Below are positions 26,583-35,914 of a stretch of DNA of 64,000 nucleotides, one piece after another; position 1 is the stretch's first letter; every line of letters begins with the position of its first letter. The DNA lies in assembly GCF_019345465.1 (NCBI RefSeq), contig NZ_JAHKRC010000012.1, forward strand, positions 1 to 64,000, read 5' to 3'. The notes below the pieces were generated by a model. It had not been told where the DNA came from. It did not search any database and worked only from the letters and a program-made list of their open reading frames with translations. This DNA comes from Pseudomonas sp. NKUCC02_KPG (GTDB taxonomy: Bacteria; Pseudomonadota; Gammaproteobacteria; Pseudomonadales; Pseudomonadaceae). The translations under genes were made by a program, and so were the position numbers.

Positions 26583-28010
26583 ATGTCCTTTCTCCTCGAT
26601 CACCCGCTGTCCTGGGGTGCCGTGCTGTTGGTGATCGACACCGCACTCTGGCATCTGGCGCCGTTCAAGCAACGTGTCACCCGGGTGGGAGTGCGTCTGG
26701 CGCTGTTTGCGATGTTCAGCGCGTTGATCATCAACGCTGGCGTCAGCCCGTTGCAGGCCCCGCTGTTTACCGATGACCGGGTGGAGCAATTGGGGGCGAC
26801 GGCGCTGGGAATTGTGTGGTGGCTGTACGCGGCGCGGGTGCTGACCGAAGTGATCGGCCTGGTGCTGATGCGCCGCATCGGTCACAGCGGCCGCCTGCTG
26901 CAGGATGTGATTGGCGCCCTGGTGTTTCTGGCGGCCATCGTCGCCGCAGCCGGGTACGTGCTGGAGTTGCCGGTCAAAGGATTGCTGGCGACGTCCGGGG
27001 TGGTCGCCATTGTGGTCGGCCTGGCCTTGCAGAGCACCCTCAGTGACGTGTTTTCCGGCATCGTGCTCAACACCACCAAGCCGTATCAGGTGGATGACTG
27101 GGTGGTGATCGACGGTGTCGAAGGCAAGGTGCTGGATATCGACTGGCGCGCCACCCACCTGCTGACCAGCGCGGGCAGTACGGCGGTCGTGCCCAACTCG
27201 GTGGCGGCCAAGGCCAAGATCGTCAACCTGAGCCGGCCCACGAATCTGCATGGCGTGTCGATCAGCATTCAGGTGCCCAACCATGTTCGCCCCCGCCGGG
27301 TGCTCGATGCACTGGAGCGCACGCTGCAGGGCAGCAGCAGCCTGCTGCTCAATCCTGCGCCCAAAGCGGTGCTCAAGGAGGCTGGCGAGATCATGTCCGA
27401 ATACGTGGCCAGCGGGTTCATTGCCGACTTGGCCAGAAAAAGTGAAGTGCGCAACCAATTGTTTGACCTGGCCCACCGACACCTGGAAGCGGCGGGTATT
27501 TCACGCCAGCCTGACGCGATAATCGAACCCGCGGGCCGGGCGCGGGCCTTGCTCGACGAGGTGAAAGTCTTCCGTTCCCTGAGTGAGCAAGAGCGGGACC
27601 AGATCGCCCTCTCCATGGTTGCCCAGCAATACGCGGCCGGTCAGGTGGTGCTGGCGCTGGACGAGGTGCCGGACAGCCTGATGGTCATCGCCACCGGAGT
27701 GGTCAGCGTGACCGTGCCCGACGCAGCGGGGCCTGTTGAAGCCGGACGCATGGGGCCGGGAGAGATCATGGGCGAGGAAAGCATTCTCACGGATTCGCCG
27801 TCCCAGGCGACCTTTACCACCTTGACCTCAAGCATCATTTATCGGCTCGACAAGTCTGTGACCCGCGAATGCATGGCGCAGCGCACAGAGGTAGGACGGG
27901 CGTTGAACAGGTTGCAGGCCGTGCGCCAGCAAAGTAGCCGCATGGCGCTGATGGCCGCGCCGGCACCGGCCATCAAAGGCGGTTTTTTGAGTTGGTTGCA
28001 CAGGCGCTGA
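26583..28010 (+). CDS. Mechanosensitive channel (MscS family) with C-terminal cyclic-nucleotide-binding domain
   Basis: A 475-residue inner-membrane protein. Several hydrophobic helices (about 10-30, 40-60, 75-100, 115-135) lead to the MscS pore helix (VKGLLATSGVVAIVVGLALQST) and beta domain (KPYQVDDWVVIDGVEGKVLDI). From about 325 there is a cyclic-nucleotide-type beta roll with GEIMGEESILT and an S-Q-A-T-F segment. This fusion resembles the bCNG subfamily, in which ligand rather than tension may gate the pore. GGAG precedes the ATG at 26583. Confidence 0.88.
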   Translation: MSFLLDHPLSWGAVLLVIDTALWHLAPFKQRVTRVGVRLALFAMFSALIINAGVSPLQAPLFTDDRVEQLGATALGIVWWLYAARVLTEVIGLVLMRRIGHSGRLLQDVIGALVFLAAIVAAAGYVLELPVKGLLATSGVVAIVVGLALQSTLSDVFSGIVLNTTKPYQVDDWVVIDGVEGKVLDIDWRATHLLTSAGSTAVVPNSVAAKAKIVNLSRPTNLHGVSISIQVPNHVRPRRVLDALERTLQGSSSLLLNPAPKAVLKEAGEIMSEYVASGFIADLARKSEVRNQLFDLAHRHLEAAGISRQPDAIIEPAGRARALLDEVKVFRSLSEQERDQIALSMVAQQYAAGQVVLALDEVPDSLMVIATGVVSVTVPDAAGPVEAGRMGPGEIMGEESILTDSPSQATFTTLTSSIIYRLDKSVTRECMAQRTEVGRALNRLQAVRQQSSRMALMAAPAPAIKGGFLSWLHRR

Positions 28011-28027
28011 GAAGTGAGGGTGATATC

Positions 28028-28129
28028 TGTAGCCGCTGCCGCAGGCTGCGACGGGTTGCGAAGCGACCCTCGTTCCAAAACCAAACGAAGGTCCTGCGGC
28101 CCTTATCGCAGCCTACGGCAGCGACTACA
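28028..28129. repeat. REP pair
   Basis: TGTAGCCGCTGCCGCAGGCTGCGA at the left in part, and CAGCCTACGGCAGCGACTACA at the right in part, with GGCCCTTATCGCAGCC inside. It lies between the convergent channel and isochorismatase-like genes. Confidence 0.85.
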
Positions 28130-28146
28130 AAAGCAACGGAGCTGCC

Positions 28147-28773
28147 TTACTTGGCGGTCAATACCGAATAGCTGTTCATCAGGTTGCGGTAGTTGGGAAT
28201 GCGCGGCGACAGCAGGTTCGCCAGGCCTTCCATGTCATTGCGCCAATCCCCTTGCAGCTCGCACGCCACCGAGAACCAGTTCATCAACTGTGCACCCGCT
28301 GCCGTCATTCGCGCCCAGGCAGCCTGTTGTACGGTTTCGTTGAAGGTGCCCGACGCATCCGTCACCACAAACACTTCATAACCTTCAGCCAGCGCCGACA
28401 GCGTCGGGAAAGTCACGCATACATCCGTCACCACACCCGCAATGATCAGTTGCTTGCGACCGGTCGCCTTGACCGCCTTGACGAAGTCTTCGTTGTCCCA
28501 GGCATTGATCTGGCCAGGACGCGGGATGTACGGGGCGTCCGGAAACTGTTCCTTAAGCTCCGGCACCATCGGGCCGTTGGGGCCGTTTTCAAAACTGGTG
28601 GTCAGAATGGTCGGCAGTTTGAAAAACTTGGCCACATCGCCCAACGCCAGCACGTTGTTCTTGAATTCGTTTGGCGAGAAATCCTGGACCAGCGAAATCA
28701 GACCGGTCTGGTGGTCAACCAGCAACACCACAGCATCATCTTTGTTCAGGCGCTTGTACGGAACAGTGCTCAT
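28147..28773 (-). CDS. YcaC-like isochorismatase-family hydrolase
   Basis: A 208-residue cysteine hydrolase. D20 (LLVDHQTG), a lysine in the middle of the fold and C119 (GVVTDVCVTF) form the family's catalytic set. The protein resembles YcaC, whose natural substrate is unknown. It is the last gene of a minus-strand group (alpha/beta hydrolase, ABM protein, amidohydrolase, this gene), 32 bases after the amidohydrolase. Confidence 0.9.
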   Translation of the reverse strand: MSTVPYKRLNKDDAVVLLVDHQTGLISLVQDFSPNEFKNNVLALGDVAKFFKLPTILTTSFENGPNGPMVPELKEQFPDAPYIPRPGQINAWDNEDFVKAVKATGRKQLIIAGVVTDVCVTFPTLSALAEGYEVFVVTDASGTFNETVQQAAWARMTAAGAQLMNWFSVACELQGDWRNDMEGLANLLSPRIPNYRNLMNSYSVLTAK

Positions 28774-28805
28774 GTGAAACTCCTCGATAGATAGGTGTTA
28801 CGGGA

Positions 28806-30644
28806 TCAAAAGGCGAAACAGGAGCAGCCAAAGGCGCCCCAGAATCCGGCAAAGTCGCTGACCGGTGCATTCGACAAACGTGCTTTTTCATGGCCATGGG
28901 CATGCACCGCGCATGGCCCGCTGCATTGGTGGACCTGTGCCTGCAGCGGCGCACCCGGGCGCCAGTGGCCGGGGACTTTCACCACCGGCGACCAGTCGGG
29001 CAACACCGGTACGCGGGCCGGGCCAAGTTTTTCGAAGTCGCCGGCGGCATACACCACCTTGCCGCCCACCACGGTCAGCACGGACTCGATCCACTTGATG
29101 GCTTCTTCGTCGACGCTGAAAAAGTCCGCGCTCAGGGCCGCCACGTCTGCCAACTGGCCGACCTTGATCTGACCCTTTTTGCCCTGTTCGGATGAAAACC
29201 AGGCGCTGCCGTGGGTGAACAGCTCCAGCGCAGTGAGCCGGGGCAGGCCTTCGGCGTGCAGCTCAAGACCACCGACCGTGCGACCGCTGACCATCCAGTA
29301 GAGCGAAGTCCACGGGTTGTAGCTGGACACGCGGGTGGCATCGGTGCCCGCCCCCACCGGCACGCCTTCGGCCAGCATGCGCTTGATGGGTGGCGTGGCT
29401 TCGGCCGCTTTGGCGCCGTATCGCTCGACGAAATACTCGCCCTGGAACGCCATGCGATCCTGAATCGCAATGCCGCCGCCCAGGGCCCTTACCCGCTCAA
29501 TGTTATGGGGGGTGATGGTTTCGGCATGGTCGAAAAACCACGGCAAGCCATTGAACGGGATATCGCGATTGACTTTCTCGAACACGTCGAGCATGCGACT
29601 GATGGATTCGTTGTAAGTGGCATGCAGGCGAAACGGCCAGCGCTGCTCCACCAGGTGGCGCACCACGGGCTCCAGTTCGTCTTCCATGGTTTGTGGCAAG
29701 TCCGGGCGCGGCTCAAGGAAGTCCTCGAAGTCCGCTGCCGAGAACACCAGCATTTCCCCGGCGCCGTTGTGCCGCAAAAAGTCATCGCCCTGGTGCAGGG
29801 TGACACTGCTGGTCCAGTTCTTGAAATCGGTCAGTTCTTCCTTGGGCTTTTGCGTAAACAGGTTGTAGGCAATACGGATGGTCAATTGCTGGTCTTTGGC
29901 CAGTTGCTCGATGACCTGGTAATCATCTGGATAGTTCTGGAAACCACCGCCCGCATCAATCGCGCTGGTGAGGCCCAGGCGATTGAGTTCGCTCATGAAT
30001 TGGCGGGTGGAGTTGACCTGATACTCCAGCGGCAGCTTCGGCCCCTTGGCCAGGGTCGAGTAGAGGATCATCGCGTTGGGCCGCGCCACCAGCATGCCGG
30101 TCGGATTGCCGTTGGCATCGCGCACAATCTCGCCACCCGGCGGGTTCGGGGTATCGCGGGTATAGCCAGCCACTCGCAGCGCGGCACGATTGAGCAGCGC
30201 CCGGTCGTACAAGTGCAGGATAAAGACCGGAGTGTCCGGGGCCGCCTGGTTCAGTTCCTCCAGGGTGGGCAGGCGCTTTTCGGCGAACTGGAATTCGTTC
30301 CAGCCGCCGACCACGCGCACCCATTGCGGAGTCGGCGTGCGATCGGCCTGATCCTTGAGCATGCGCAACGCATCGGCCAGGGATGGCACGCCTTCCCAGC
30401 GCAGTTCGAGGTTGTAGTTCAGGCCGCCACGGATCAGGTGCAGGTGCGAGTCATTAAGGCCCGGGATGACACAGCGCCCCTTGAGGTCGATGACTTGCGT
30501 GCCCGTACCGCGCAGGGCCATGGCCTGAGCATCGGTGCCGACGGCCACAAAGCGGCCGTCGCGGATGGCCACGGCACTGGCATGGGGGTTTTCGCGATCG
30601 ACGGTATTAAATTGACCATTGAATAAGATCAGATCGGCGTTCAT
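28806..30644 (-). CDS. Amidohydrolase, YtcJ-like
   Basis: A 612-residue metal-dependent hydrolase of the amidohydrolase superfamily. The first metal site H67-x-H69 (NDSHLHL) follows the usual beta-sandwich start, and later metal/catalytic residues are visible in RLHATYN, FDHAETI and GAGTDATRVS. The C-terminal 55 residues are unusual: HQCSGPC...HAHGHEKA...GCSCFAF, rich in Cys and His. The start overlaps the ABM gene stop by 4 bases (ATGA). Substrate not known. Confidence 0.88.
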   Translation of the reverse strand: MNADLILFNGQFNTVDRENPHASAVAIRDGRFVAVGTDAQAMALRGTGTQVIDLKGRCVIPGLNDSHLHLIRGGLNYNLELRWEGVPSLADALRMLKDQADRTPTPQWVRVVGGWNEFQFAEKRLPTLEELNQAAPDTPVFILHLYDRALLNRAALRVAGYTRDTPNPPGGEIVRDANGNPTGMLVARPNAMILYSTLAKGPKLPLEYQVNSTRQFMSELNRLGLTSAIDAGGGFQNYPDDYQVIEQLAKDQQLTIRIAYNLFTQKPKEELTDFKNWTSSVTLHQGDDFLRHNGAGEMLVFSAADFEDFLEPRPDLPQTMEDELEPVVRHLVEQRWPFRLHATYNESISRMLDVFEKVNRDIPFNGLPWFFDHAETITPHNIERVRALGGGIAIQDRMAFQGEYFVERYGAKAAEATPPIKRMLAEGVPVGAGTDATRVSSYNPWTSLYWMVSGRTVGGLELHAEGLPRLTALELFTHGSAWFSSEQGKKGQIKVGQLADVAALSADFFSVDEEAIKWIESVLTVVGGKVVYAAGDFEKLGPARVPVLPDWSPVVKVPGHWRPGAPLQAQVHQCSGPCAVHAHGHEKARLSNAPVSDFAGFWGAFGCSCFAF

Positions 30645-31252
30645 CGCGGTTCCTCGGGTTCAGTGGCAGCAGTCAGCCAGGGCGCGAACACACGCGTCGC
30701 CATTGGCATAAACAGATAAACCACCGAAACAACGATGGTCAGCGTGATCACAAAGGTGGCGACCACGTACTGGGAGAAAAAAGGGCTCAAGCCCAGCAAG
30801 GGCTTCCAGATCAGCGGCACCAGCAAGGTATGGGGAAAAATCACCATCAGCGTCAGCACGGCCTGCTTCCAGCGGGGTGGTGGCGTTCGGGACTCGGTGT
30901 GGGGCGCGAACCAGAATTCGTTGACCGGATTGACCTCGGTCTGGTCACCGTCCGCCAGCATGGGAGTGGCTTCGTTGACCAGTTCGCGGCGTTGCGACGA
31001 GTCCAGCCAGCGCTGCATGGCGTCAGTGGAGCAAAAGCGCAGCACGCAGGTATAGGTGTCCAGACCGGCACTCTTGCCGGGCACGACATCCACCCCCAGA
31101 TGCCCGTCCCACTGCCCGGCGATGCGCACGATCTTGCGCAGCCACGCGTTGTAGGGCACTTCAAAACCGGCCTTGACCCGATGCTTGACCACCAGGGTCA
31201 CAACCTCATCGAAAGCCCGGGTCGGCGGATTGATCTCAGTGGATTCAGACAT
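30641..31252 (-). CDS. Antibiotic-biosynthesis-monooxygenase-fold protein with membrane tail
   Basis: A 203-residue protein: an N-terminal ferredoxin-like ABM domain (about 15-110; VTLVVKHRVKAGFEVPYNAWL) followed by two hydrophobic helices (about 130-150 and 160-185). Such two-part proteins are usually annotated only as ABM family. The start at 31252 (MSESTEINPP) is preferred; the ORF to 31330 adds an unlikely leader. It is coupled to the amidohydrolase by a 4-base overlap. Confidence 0.83.
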   Translation of the reverse strand: MSESTEINPPTRAFDEVVTLVVKHRVKAGFEVPYNAWLRKIVRIAGQWDGHLGVDVVPGKSAGLDTYTCVLRFCSTDAMQRWLDSSQRRELVNEATPMLADGDQTEVNPVNEFWFAPHTESRTPPPRWKQAVLTLMVIFPHTLLVPLIWKPLLGLSPFFSQYVVATFVITLTIVVSVVYLFMPMATRVFAPWLTAATEPEEPR

Positions 31253-31367
31253 GACGCAAGGCTCCAACCCTATCCAGTCGACTATTCCCTGCAGACACTT
31301 CAACCGCGGGAACGAGAGGCTCGCTCCCACGGTGGATCGCTACAGAGTTGAAGTGAAGCAACGCGTA

Positions 31368-32192
31368 TCAGCCCTTGAGAAACGCCAGCAGATCGGCATT
31401 GAGCTGATCCTTGTGGGTATCCGTCAGCCCGTGGGGGGCACCGGGGTAGATCTTCAGCGTAGAACCTTTGACCAATCCTGCCGACGCAATGCCCGCAGCT
31501 TCGATAGGCACCACCTGGTCGGCGTCGCCGTGGACCACCAGGGTCGGTATGTCGAACTTTTTCAGGTCTTCGGTAAAGTCGGTTTCAGAGAACGCCTTGA
31601 TACAGTCGTAGGCGTTTTTGTGGCCGCTGGTCATGCCCTGCATCCAGAACCAGTCGATCATGCCCTGGGAGGGTTTGGCCCCCGGTTTGTTGAAACCAAA
31701 GAAAGGGCCGCTCGCGAGGTCGATGTACAGCTGCGAACGGTCCGCCAGTGACGCCTGGCGAATCCCGTCAAACACCTCAAGCGGCAAGCCGCCAGGGTTG
31801 GCCTGGGTCTTGAGCATCAAGGGCGGCACCGATGAAATCAGCCCCGCCTTGGCCACCCGGCCCGTACCATGACGACCGATATAACGCGCCACTTCACCGC
31901 CGCCGGTGGAAAAACCGAACAGCACGGCATCCTGCAGGTCCAGCAGCTCGATCAACTGCGCCAGGTCATCGGCGTAGGTATCCATATCGTTGCCTGCCCA
32001 CGGCTGGCTGGAGCGCCCGTGGCCGCGGCGATCATGGGCGATCACCCGATAGCCCTTGGACGCCAGGAACAGCATCTGCGATTCCCAGCTATCGGCGTTC
32101 AGCGGCCAGCCGTGGCTGAACACCACGGGCTGCCCCGTGCCCCAGTCCTTGTAGTAGATTTCGGTGCCATCGCGGGTGGTGAACGTACTCAT
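31368..32192 (-). CDS. Alpha/beta hydrolase, non-heme chloroperoxidase type
   Basis: A 274-residue serine hydrolase. Catalytic triad: S95 (GFSTGGG), Asp (HGDADQVVP) and His (GAPHGLTDTH). The oxyanion segment SHGWPLNADSWE and length fit the cofactor-free perhydrolase/esterase group often named chloroperoxidase. The start at 32192 gives MSTFTTRDGTEIYYKDWG, the family N terminus, with AAGGA about 11 bases upstream. It lies between the GlxA regulator and the ABM/amidohydrolase group. Confidence 0.9.
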   Translation of the reverse strand: MSTFTTRDGTEIYYKDWGTGQPVVFSHGWPLNADSWESQMLFLASKGYRVIAHDRRGHGRSSQPWAGNDMDTYADDLAQLIELLDLQDAVLFGFSTGGGEVARYIGRHGTGRVAKAGLISSVPPLMLKTQANPGGLPLEVFDGIRQASLADRSQLYIDLASGPFFGFNKPGAKPSQGMIDWFWMQGMTSGHKNAYDCIKAFSETDFTEDLKKFDIPTLVVHGDADQVVPIEAAGIASAGLVKGSTLKIYPGAPHGLTDTHKDQLNADLLAFLKG

Positions 32193-32314
32193 GGGGCGGT
32201 CATCCTTGTGCAAGTGCAAAGAGTTCTCATCTATCTTGGCAGGCATCGATGACAGCACAACTGCTCTGGTAGGAGCGTTACGGCCATATCGGTGCCCACC
32301 ACGGACAGTAGAGG

Positions 32315-33265
32315 CTAGCTGAACTGCTCGCGGTACTGAGCCGGGGTCAGACCAAGCTTTTCATTGAACAGAAAACGCATGTGCCTGACGCTGCCGAAGC
32401 CACTTTTGAAAGCGACTGTTTTCAGGGGCAACTCACTGGTCTCCAGCAGGTTTCTGGCCCGGTCTATACGCGCGCCCTGAAGAAAATCCATGGGCGTCAT
32501 GTTGACCTCACGGGCAAAAACCCGGGCAAAGTGTCTGGCACTCATACTGGCCAGGCTGGCCATGGATTCAATGCTGAAAGCCTGATCGAGGTGTTCGAGC
32601 ATATGGTTCTGAACCCGGGTTATGGGGGTTTCCTGGGGGCCAACCGAGGCCATCAGTGGACTGAACTGCGCCTGGCCGCCCTGACGCTTCATGACCACCA
32701 GCAGGACTTTGGCCACGTCCAGGGCGATTTTTTTGCCGTGGTCATTGGCGACGACCGACAGCGCAAGATCGATACCGGCCGTGACGCCGCCAGAGGTAAT
32801 GAGATTGCGGTCCTGCACGAAAATCTGGTCGACCTCTACCCGGGCCGAGGGGAAGGCCTTGATCAGCCGCTCGGTGTAATGCCAATGGGTCGTGACGCGA
32901 TAGCCATCCAGCAAACCGGCAAAGCCCAGCAAGAATGCCCCGGTGCAGATGGACCCGTATTGTCCGGCCCGGGTCACGGCGCCCTTGAGCCACTCCAGCA
33001 ATGCCTGCGGTTTATCGTTGTAGGCCCCTGGGCCACCGGGTACCAGCAGCAAGTCATAGTGCCCGCTGGCCTGGTCAATATGCCGATCCGCCTGCAGCTT
33101 TACGCCATTTGAGGCGCGCAGCAGGCCGGGCTCGGTAGCCAGAGTGGTCAATTCATACTGCTGATCCGGCTGTAGATAGCGGTTGGCAATCGAGAACACC
33201 TCCATGGGCCCCGCCATGTCGAGCAGCAGAAAGTCTGGAAACAACACCATCGCCACGGTTTTCAT
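32315..33265 (-). CDS. GlxA-family transcriptional regulator (DJ-1/PfpI plus AraC HTH)
   Basis: A 316-residue regulator: a DJ-1/PfpI-like domain (about 1-180) with the nucleophile-elbow cysteine C107 (SICTGAFLL), and a C-terminal AraC-type double helix-turn-helix (about 215-316) with RARNLLETSELPLKTVAFKSGFGS and the closing LGLTPAQYREQF. The start at 33265 yields MKTVAMVLFPDF; the ORF to 33346 adds 27 implausible residues. It probably controls the hydrolase gene set downstream and perhaps the divergent pirin. Confidence 0.9.
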   Translation of the reverse strand: MKTVAMVLFPDFLLLDMAGPMEVFSIANRYLQPDQQYELTTLATEPGLLRASNGVKLQADRHIDQASGHYDLLLVPGGPGAYNDKPQALLEWLKGAVTRAGQYGSICTGAFLLGFAGLLDGYRVTTHWHYTERLIKAFPSARVEVDQIFVQDRNLITSGGVTAGIDLALSVVANDHGKKIALDVAKVLLVVMKRQGGQAQFSPLMASVGPQETPITRVQNHMLEHLDQAFSIESMASLASMSARHFARVFAREVNMTPMDFLQGARIDRARNLLETSELPLKTVAFKSGFGSVRHMRFLFNEKLGLTPAQYREQFS

Positions 33266-33446
33266 AAGATAGATTTCACTGTAGGCAGCTGCATGAGCGA
33301 GTCCGCTGTGGATAAACAATAGTGCGCCGCATCCGGGCCACTGCAAACGCGCAGTTCATGAGCGAGCGTCGGAAAAATCATACGTGATAAATCCGCTAAA
33401 ATTGTCAACTACAGAGAGACACTGTTTCAGTTTACATCTACTTAAT

Positions 33447-33460
33447 TTACTGATCAGTAA
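33447..33460. promoter_or_regulatory. Perfect 14-bp palindrome in the glxA-like/pirin gap
   Basis: TTACTGATCAGTAA is fully symmetric and sits 55 bases before the pirin ATG, in the promoter region between divergent genes. It looks like a TetR- or LysR-type operator; the binding protein is unknown. Confidence 0.5.
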
Positions 33461-33514
33461 CCATTAACCTTCTCCTCACTCGGACGAATCAACGTCCACA
33501 CAGGAGATGTCATC

Positions 33515-34237
33515 ATGCTGACCCTTCGCAAAGCATCCGATCGCGGCGCCGCCAACCATGGCTGGTTGAAATCGTTCCACACCTTCTCATTTTCCAACTA
33601 TCGCAACCTGGATGAACAAGGCTTCTCCGACCTGTTGGTGATCAACGACGACCGCGTGGCAGCGGGTAAAGGGTTCGGTCAGCACCCCCATCGCGACATG
33701 GAAATTTTCTCCTACGTGCTCGACGGTGCGCTGGAACACAAGGACACCCTGGGCACAGGTTCAGTGATCCGCCCGGGTGACGTGCAATTGATGAGCGCCG
33801 GCAGCGGCGTGGCGCACAGCGAGTACAACCACTCGCACAACGAGCCTGTGCACTTTTTGCAAATCTGGATCGTGCCTGACGTCGGTGGCGCCAAACCCCG
33901 CTACCAACAAGAGCACTTCACCACGCAAAAGAAACGCGGACGCCTGCAACTGATCATCTCGCCCGATGGCGCCGATGGTTCGCTCCACGTACGCCAGGAT
34001 GCCCGGGTGTATTCAGCCCTGATAGACGGCCAGGAAAGCGCCACGCTGGAACTTGCCGCCGACCGCTACGCCTATGTGCACGTGGCACGTGGTAGCGTCG
34101 AACTCAACGGCATGGCACTGCAGGAAGGCGACGGTGTGCGCGTGCGCAAGGAGCAACGGCTGACCTTGGACAATGGCAGTGACGCCGAGGTGCTGGTATT
34201 CGATCTGCGGGCGCAGGAATTGCCGCAGATGCCTTGA
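33515..34237 (+). CDS. Pirin family protein (YhaK-like bicupin)
   Basis: A 240-residue bicupin. The N-terminal cupin holds the metal-binding histidines GQHPHRDMEIFSYVLDGALEH; the second cupin is degenerate. Relatives such as YhaK and quercetinase-type pirins are cytosolic and linked to oxidative stress. AGGAG precedes the ATG at 33515. It is divergent from the GlxA-type regulator. Confidence 0.9.
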   Translation: MLTLRKASDRGAANHGWLKSFHTFSFSNYRNLDEQGFSDLLVINDDRVAAGKGFGQHPHRDMEIFSYVLDGALEHKDTLGTGSVIRPGDVQLMSAGSGVAHSEYNHSHNEPVHFLQIWIVPDVGGAKPRYQQEHFTTQKKRGRLQLIISPDGADGSLHVRQDARVYSALIDGQESATLELAADRYAYVHVARGSVELNGMALQEGDGVRVRKEQRLTLDNGSDAEVLVFDLRAQELPQMP

Positions 34238-34468
34238 CGGGCTGAAGCTGGGTTATGCGTACGATCAATGGCGTCGCTAACAAGTCGTCTGGGGTGCTGC
34301 CGGTGATAAAACACGCTGGCGGTACCATCATTCGAGCATTGCTTGCGAAGGAGAGTGCTATCAAACATTCTTATAGCAGCAGGCGCACGGCTTATTAACA
34401 ATCCAGCCTACCTAAACTCGTCTCTTTATAGCCGCACGACAAGACGGTCAGCACTGCAACTTCATTTC

Positions 34469-35446
34469 TTACTCTGCCAATTCACGATACTTCTGAGGCG
34501 TCATACCAAACCAACGCAACGACGCCTTGTGGAAACTGCTCTTATCACAAAAACCCAGAGTCGCGCATATATACTTCAAGTTGTAAGCCGAATCCTTCAA
34601 CAAATGACGCGCCAGCTCTTTTCGAGAGGCCTCAAAAATAGCCGTAAAGGTAGTTTCTTCACGCTGCAAATAGTTTTGCAGTGTTCTAGCGCTCATCTTC
34701 ATGGCTCTCGATACCGTTTGAACGGTAGGAATACAGCCAACCAACAACCCATCAGATACGATTTTTTTAATCCTGGATGACATGAGCCCACTGATTGAAT
34801 TTTGCAAATAAACATTCAGCACATCCGTGTGCACGACATTCAATGTCGGCGAGGCAGATATCAAAGGATAATCATACACTTCCCTCCTGAAAAGCAGACT
34901 ATTCGACGCTGAAGAAAAGGTAATATTTTTCCCAAATATTGCTTTTAATGCATTTAAGCCCACCGGCTCAGCATATGTAAATTCCGCAGCGACTGGTTGA
35001 ACAGCCTGATTGGGGACTAGCCACTGCATCAAGCCTAAGAACACTGACGCCCCTGAATCAATGAACACTCTTGGTGGTTTATCACCCACTTCAAAACCTA
35101 GAACCTTAAGGTATTTTCCGCGAAACTCGACTTTCAAAAAAGAGCCATTGCTAATTAATGGATGGTACGTCACCAACCGCTCCAGCGCATGCCCTAATGT
35201 TGAACATGACATCACCGCGTACCCGAGAACACCCAACATTGCGGGGTGTGCATTACCGAATGCTTTCAAACCAAGATCTGGATCCTCCACCTTGGCCGTC
35301 AAATCATTTAACCATTCATACACCCGTACAATATCTATATATTCACCAGGCCCCAGCACATCCACATCAAAGCCGTCTTTACTCGAAAAGTGATAACCAA
35401 GTGCATGACCAAGTAACCGCACATACGCCTTACTAATATTAAACAT
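34469..35446 (-). CDS. AraC-family transcriptional regulator (OruR/ArgR-like N domain)
   Basis: A 325-residue regulator. The N-terminal 200 residues match the arabinose-binding-like domain used by OruR-type regulators (NDLTAKVEDPDLGLKAFGNAHPAMLGVLGYAVMSC in part). The C-terminal AraC helix-turn-helix includes MKMSARTLQNYLQREETTF and LGFCDKSSFHKASLRWFGMTPQKYREL. Base composition is clearly more AT-rich than the neighbours. The ribosome site is poor. Its ligand and targets are unknown; the divergent FleN-like gene is one candidate. Confidence 0.88.
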   Translation of the reverse strand: MFNISKAYVRLLGHALGYHFSSKDGFDVDVLGPGEYIDIVRVYEWLNDLTAKVEDPDLGLKAFGNAHPAMLGVLGYAVMSCSTLGHALERLVTYHPLISNGSFLKVEFRGKYLKVLGFEVGDKPPRVFIDSGASVFLGLMQWLVPNQAVQPVAAEFTYAEPVGLNALKAIFGKNITFSSASNSLLFRREVYDYPLISASPTLNVVHTDVLNVYLQNSISGLMSSRIKKIVSDGLLVGCIPTVQTVSRAMKMSARTLQNYLQREETTFTAIFEASRKELARHLLKDSAYNLKYICATLGFCDKSSFHKASLRWFGMTPQKYRELAE

Positions 35447-35914
35447 CTACGACACATCCCTGATATAAAATACTGCAAGCTCAGAGCAGAGCAGCTTACA
35501 TGACACATTAAATCTTTGATGACGGGGTCTTGGACGTCAATAGTGCATGCGCTCATGGACACCACTCTATCGCCCCAGAACACTTATCATCCAAACAGAA
35601 ACGTGCCACTATACCGTTGATAAAGCTGGATCCAATACTTTAATTTAAGTAGCTCATATTAACGATGACACTCAATCCAAAGCGAAATCAACACAAAGGA
35701 TGGGTATGGGCCTTCAAAAAGATAAGGTCCTATCAATTCTCAATCACCACCGCTTTTTTTCGAGCGACTCTCTACCTCTTGACAGGCGACACCGGCATAT
35801 TTGGACGCAAGGACAGCTACACAAAGTTTCGAATAAAACGGTGAATGTTCAATCCAGATAACGATTTGCACAGTGACACAAACCACTTAGAACTTATCAA
35901 ACGGCGCACTTATA
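35447..35914. other. AT-rich intergenic region
   Basis: This 468-base gap between the divergent AraC-type and FleN-like genes is markedly AT-rich. It must carry two promoters. No coding sequence, tRNA or repeat that I could support is present. The FleN-like ATG at 35915 has no clear Shine-Dalgarno site, which hints at a short or leaderless message. Confidence 0.5.
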
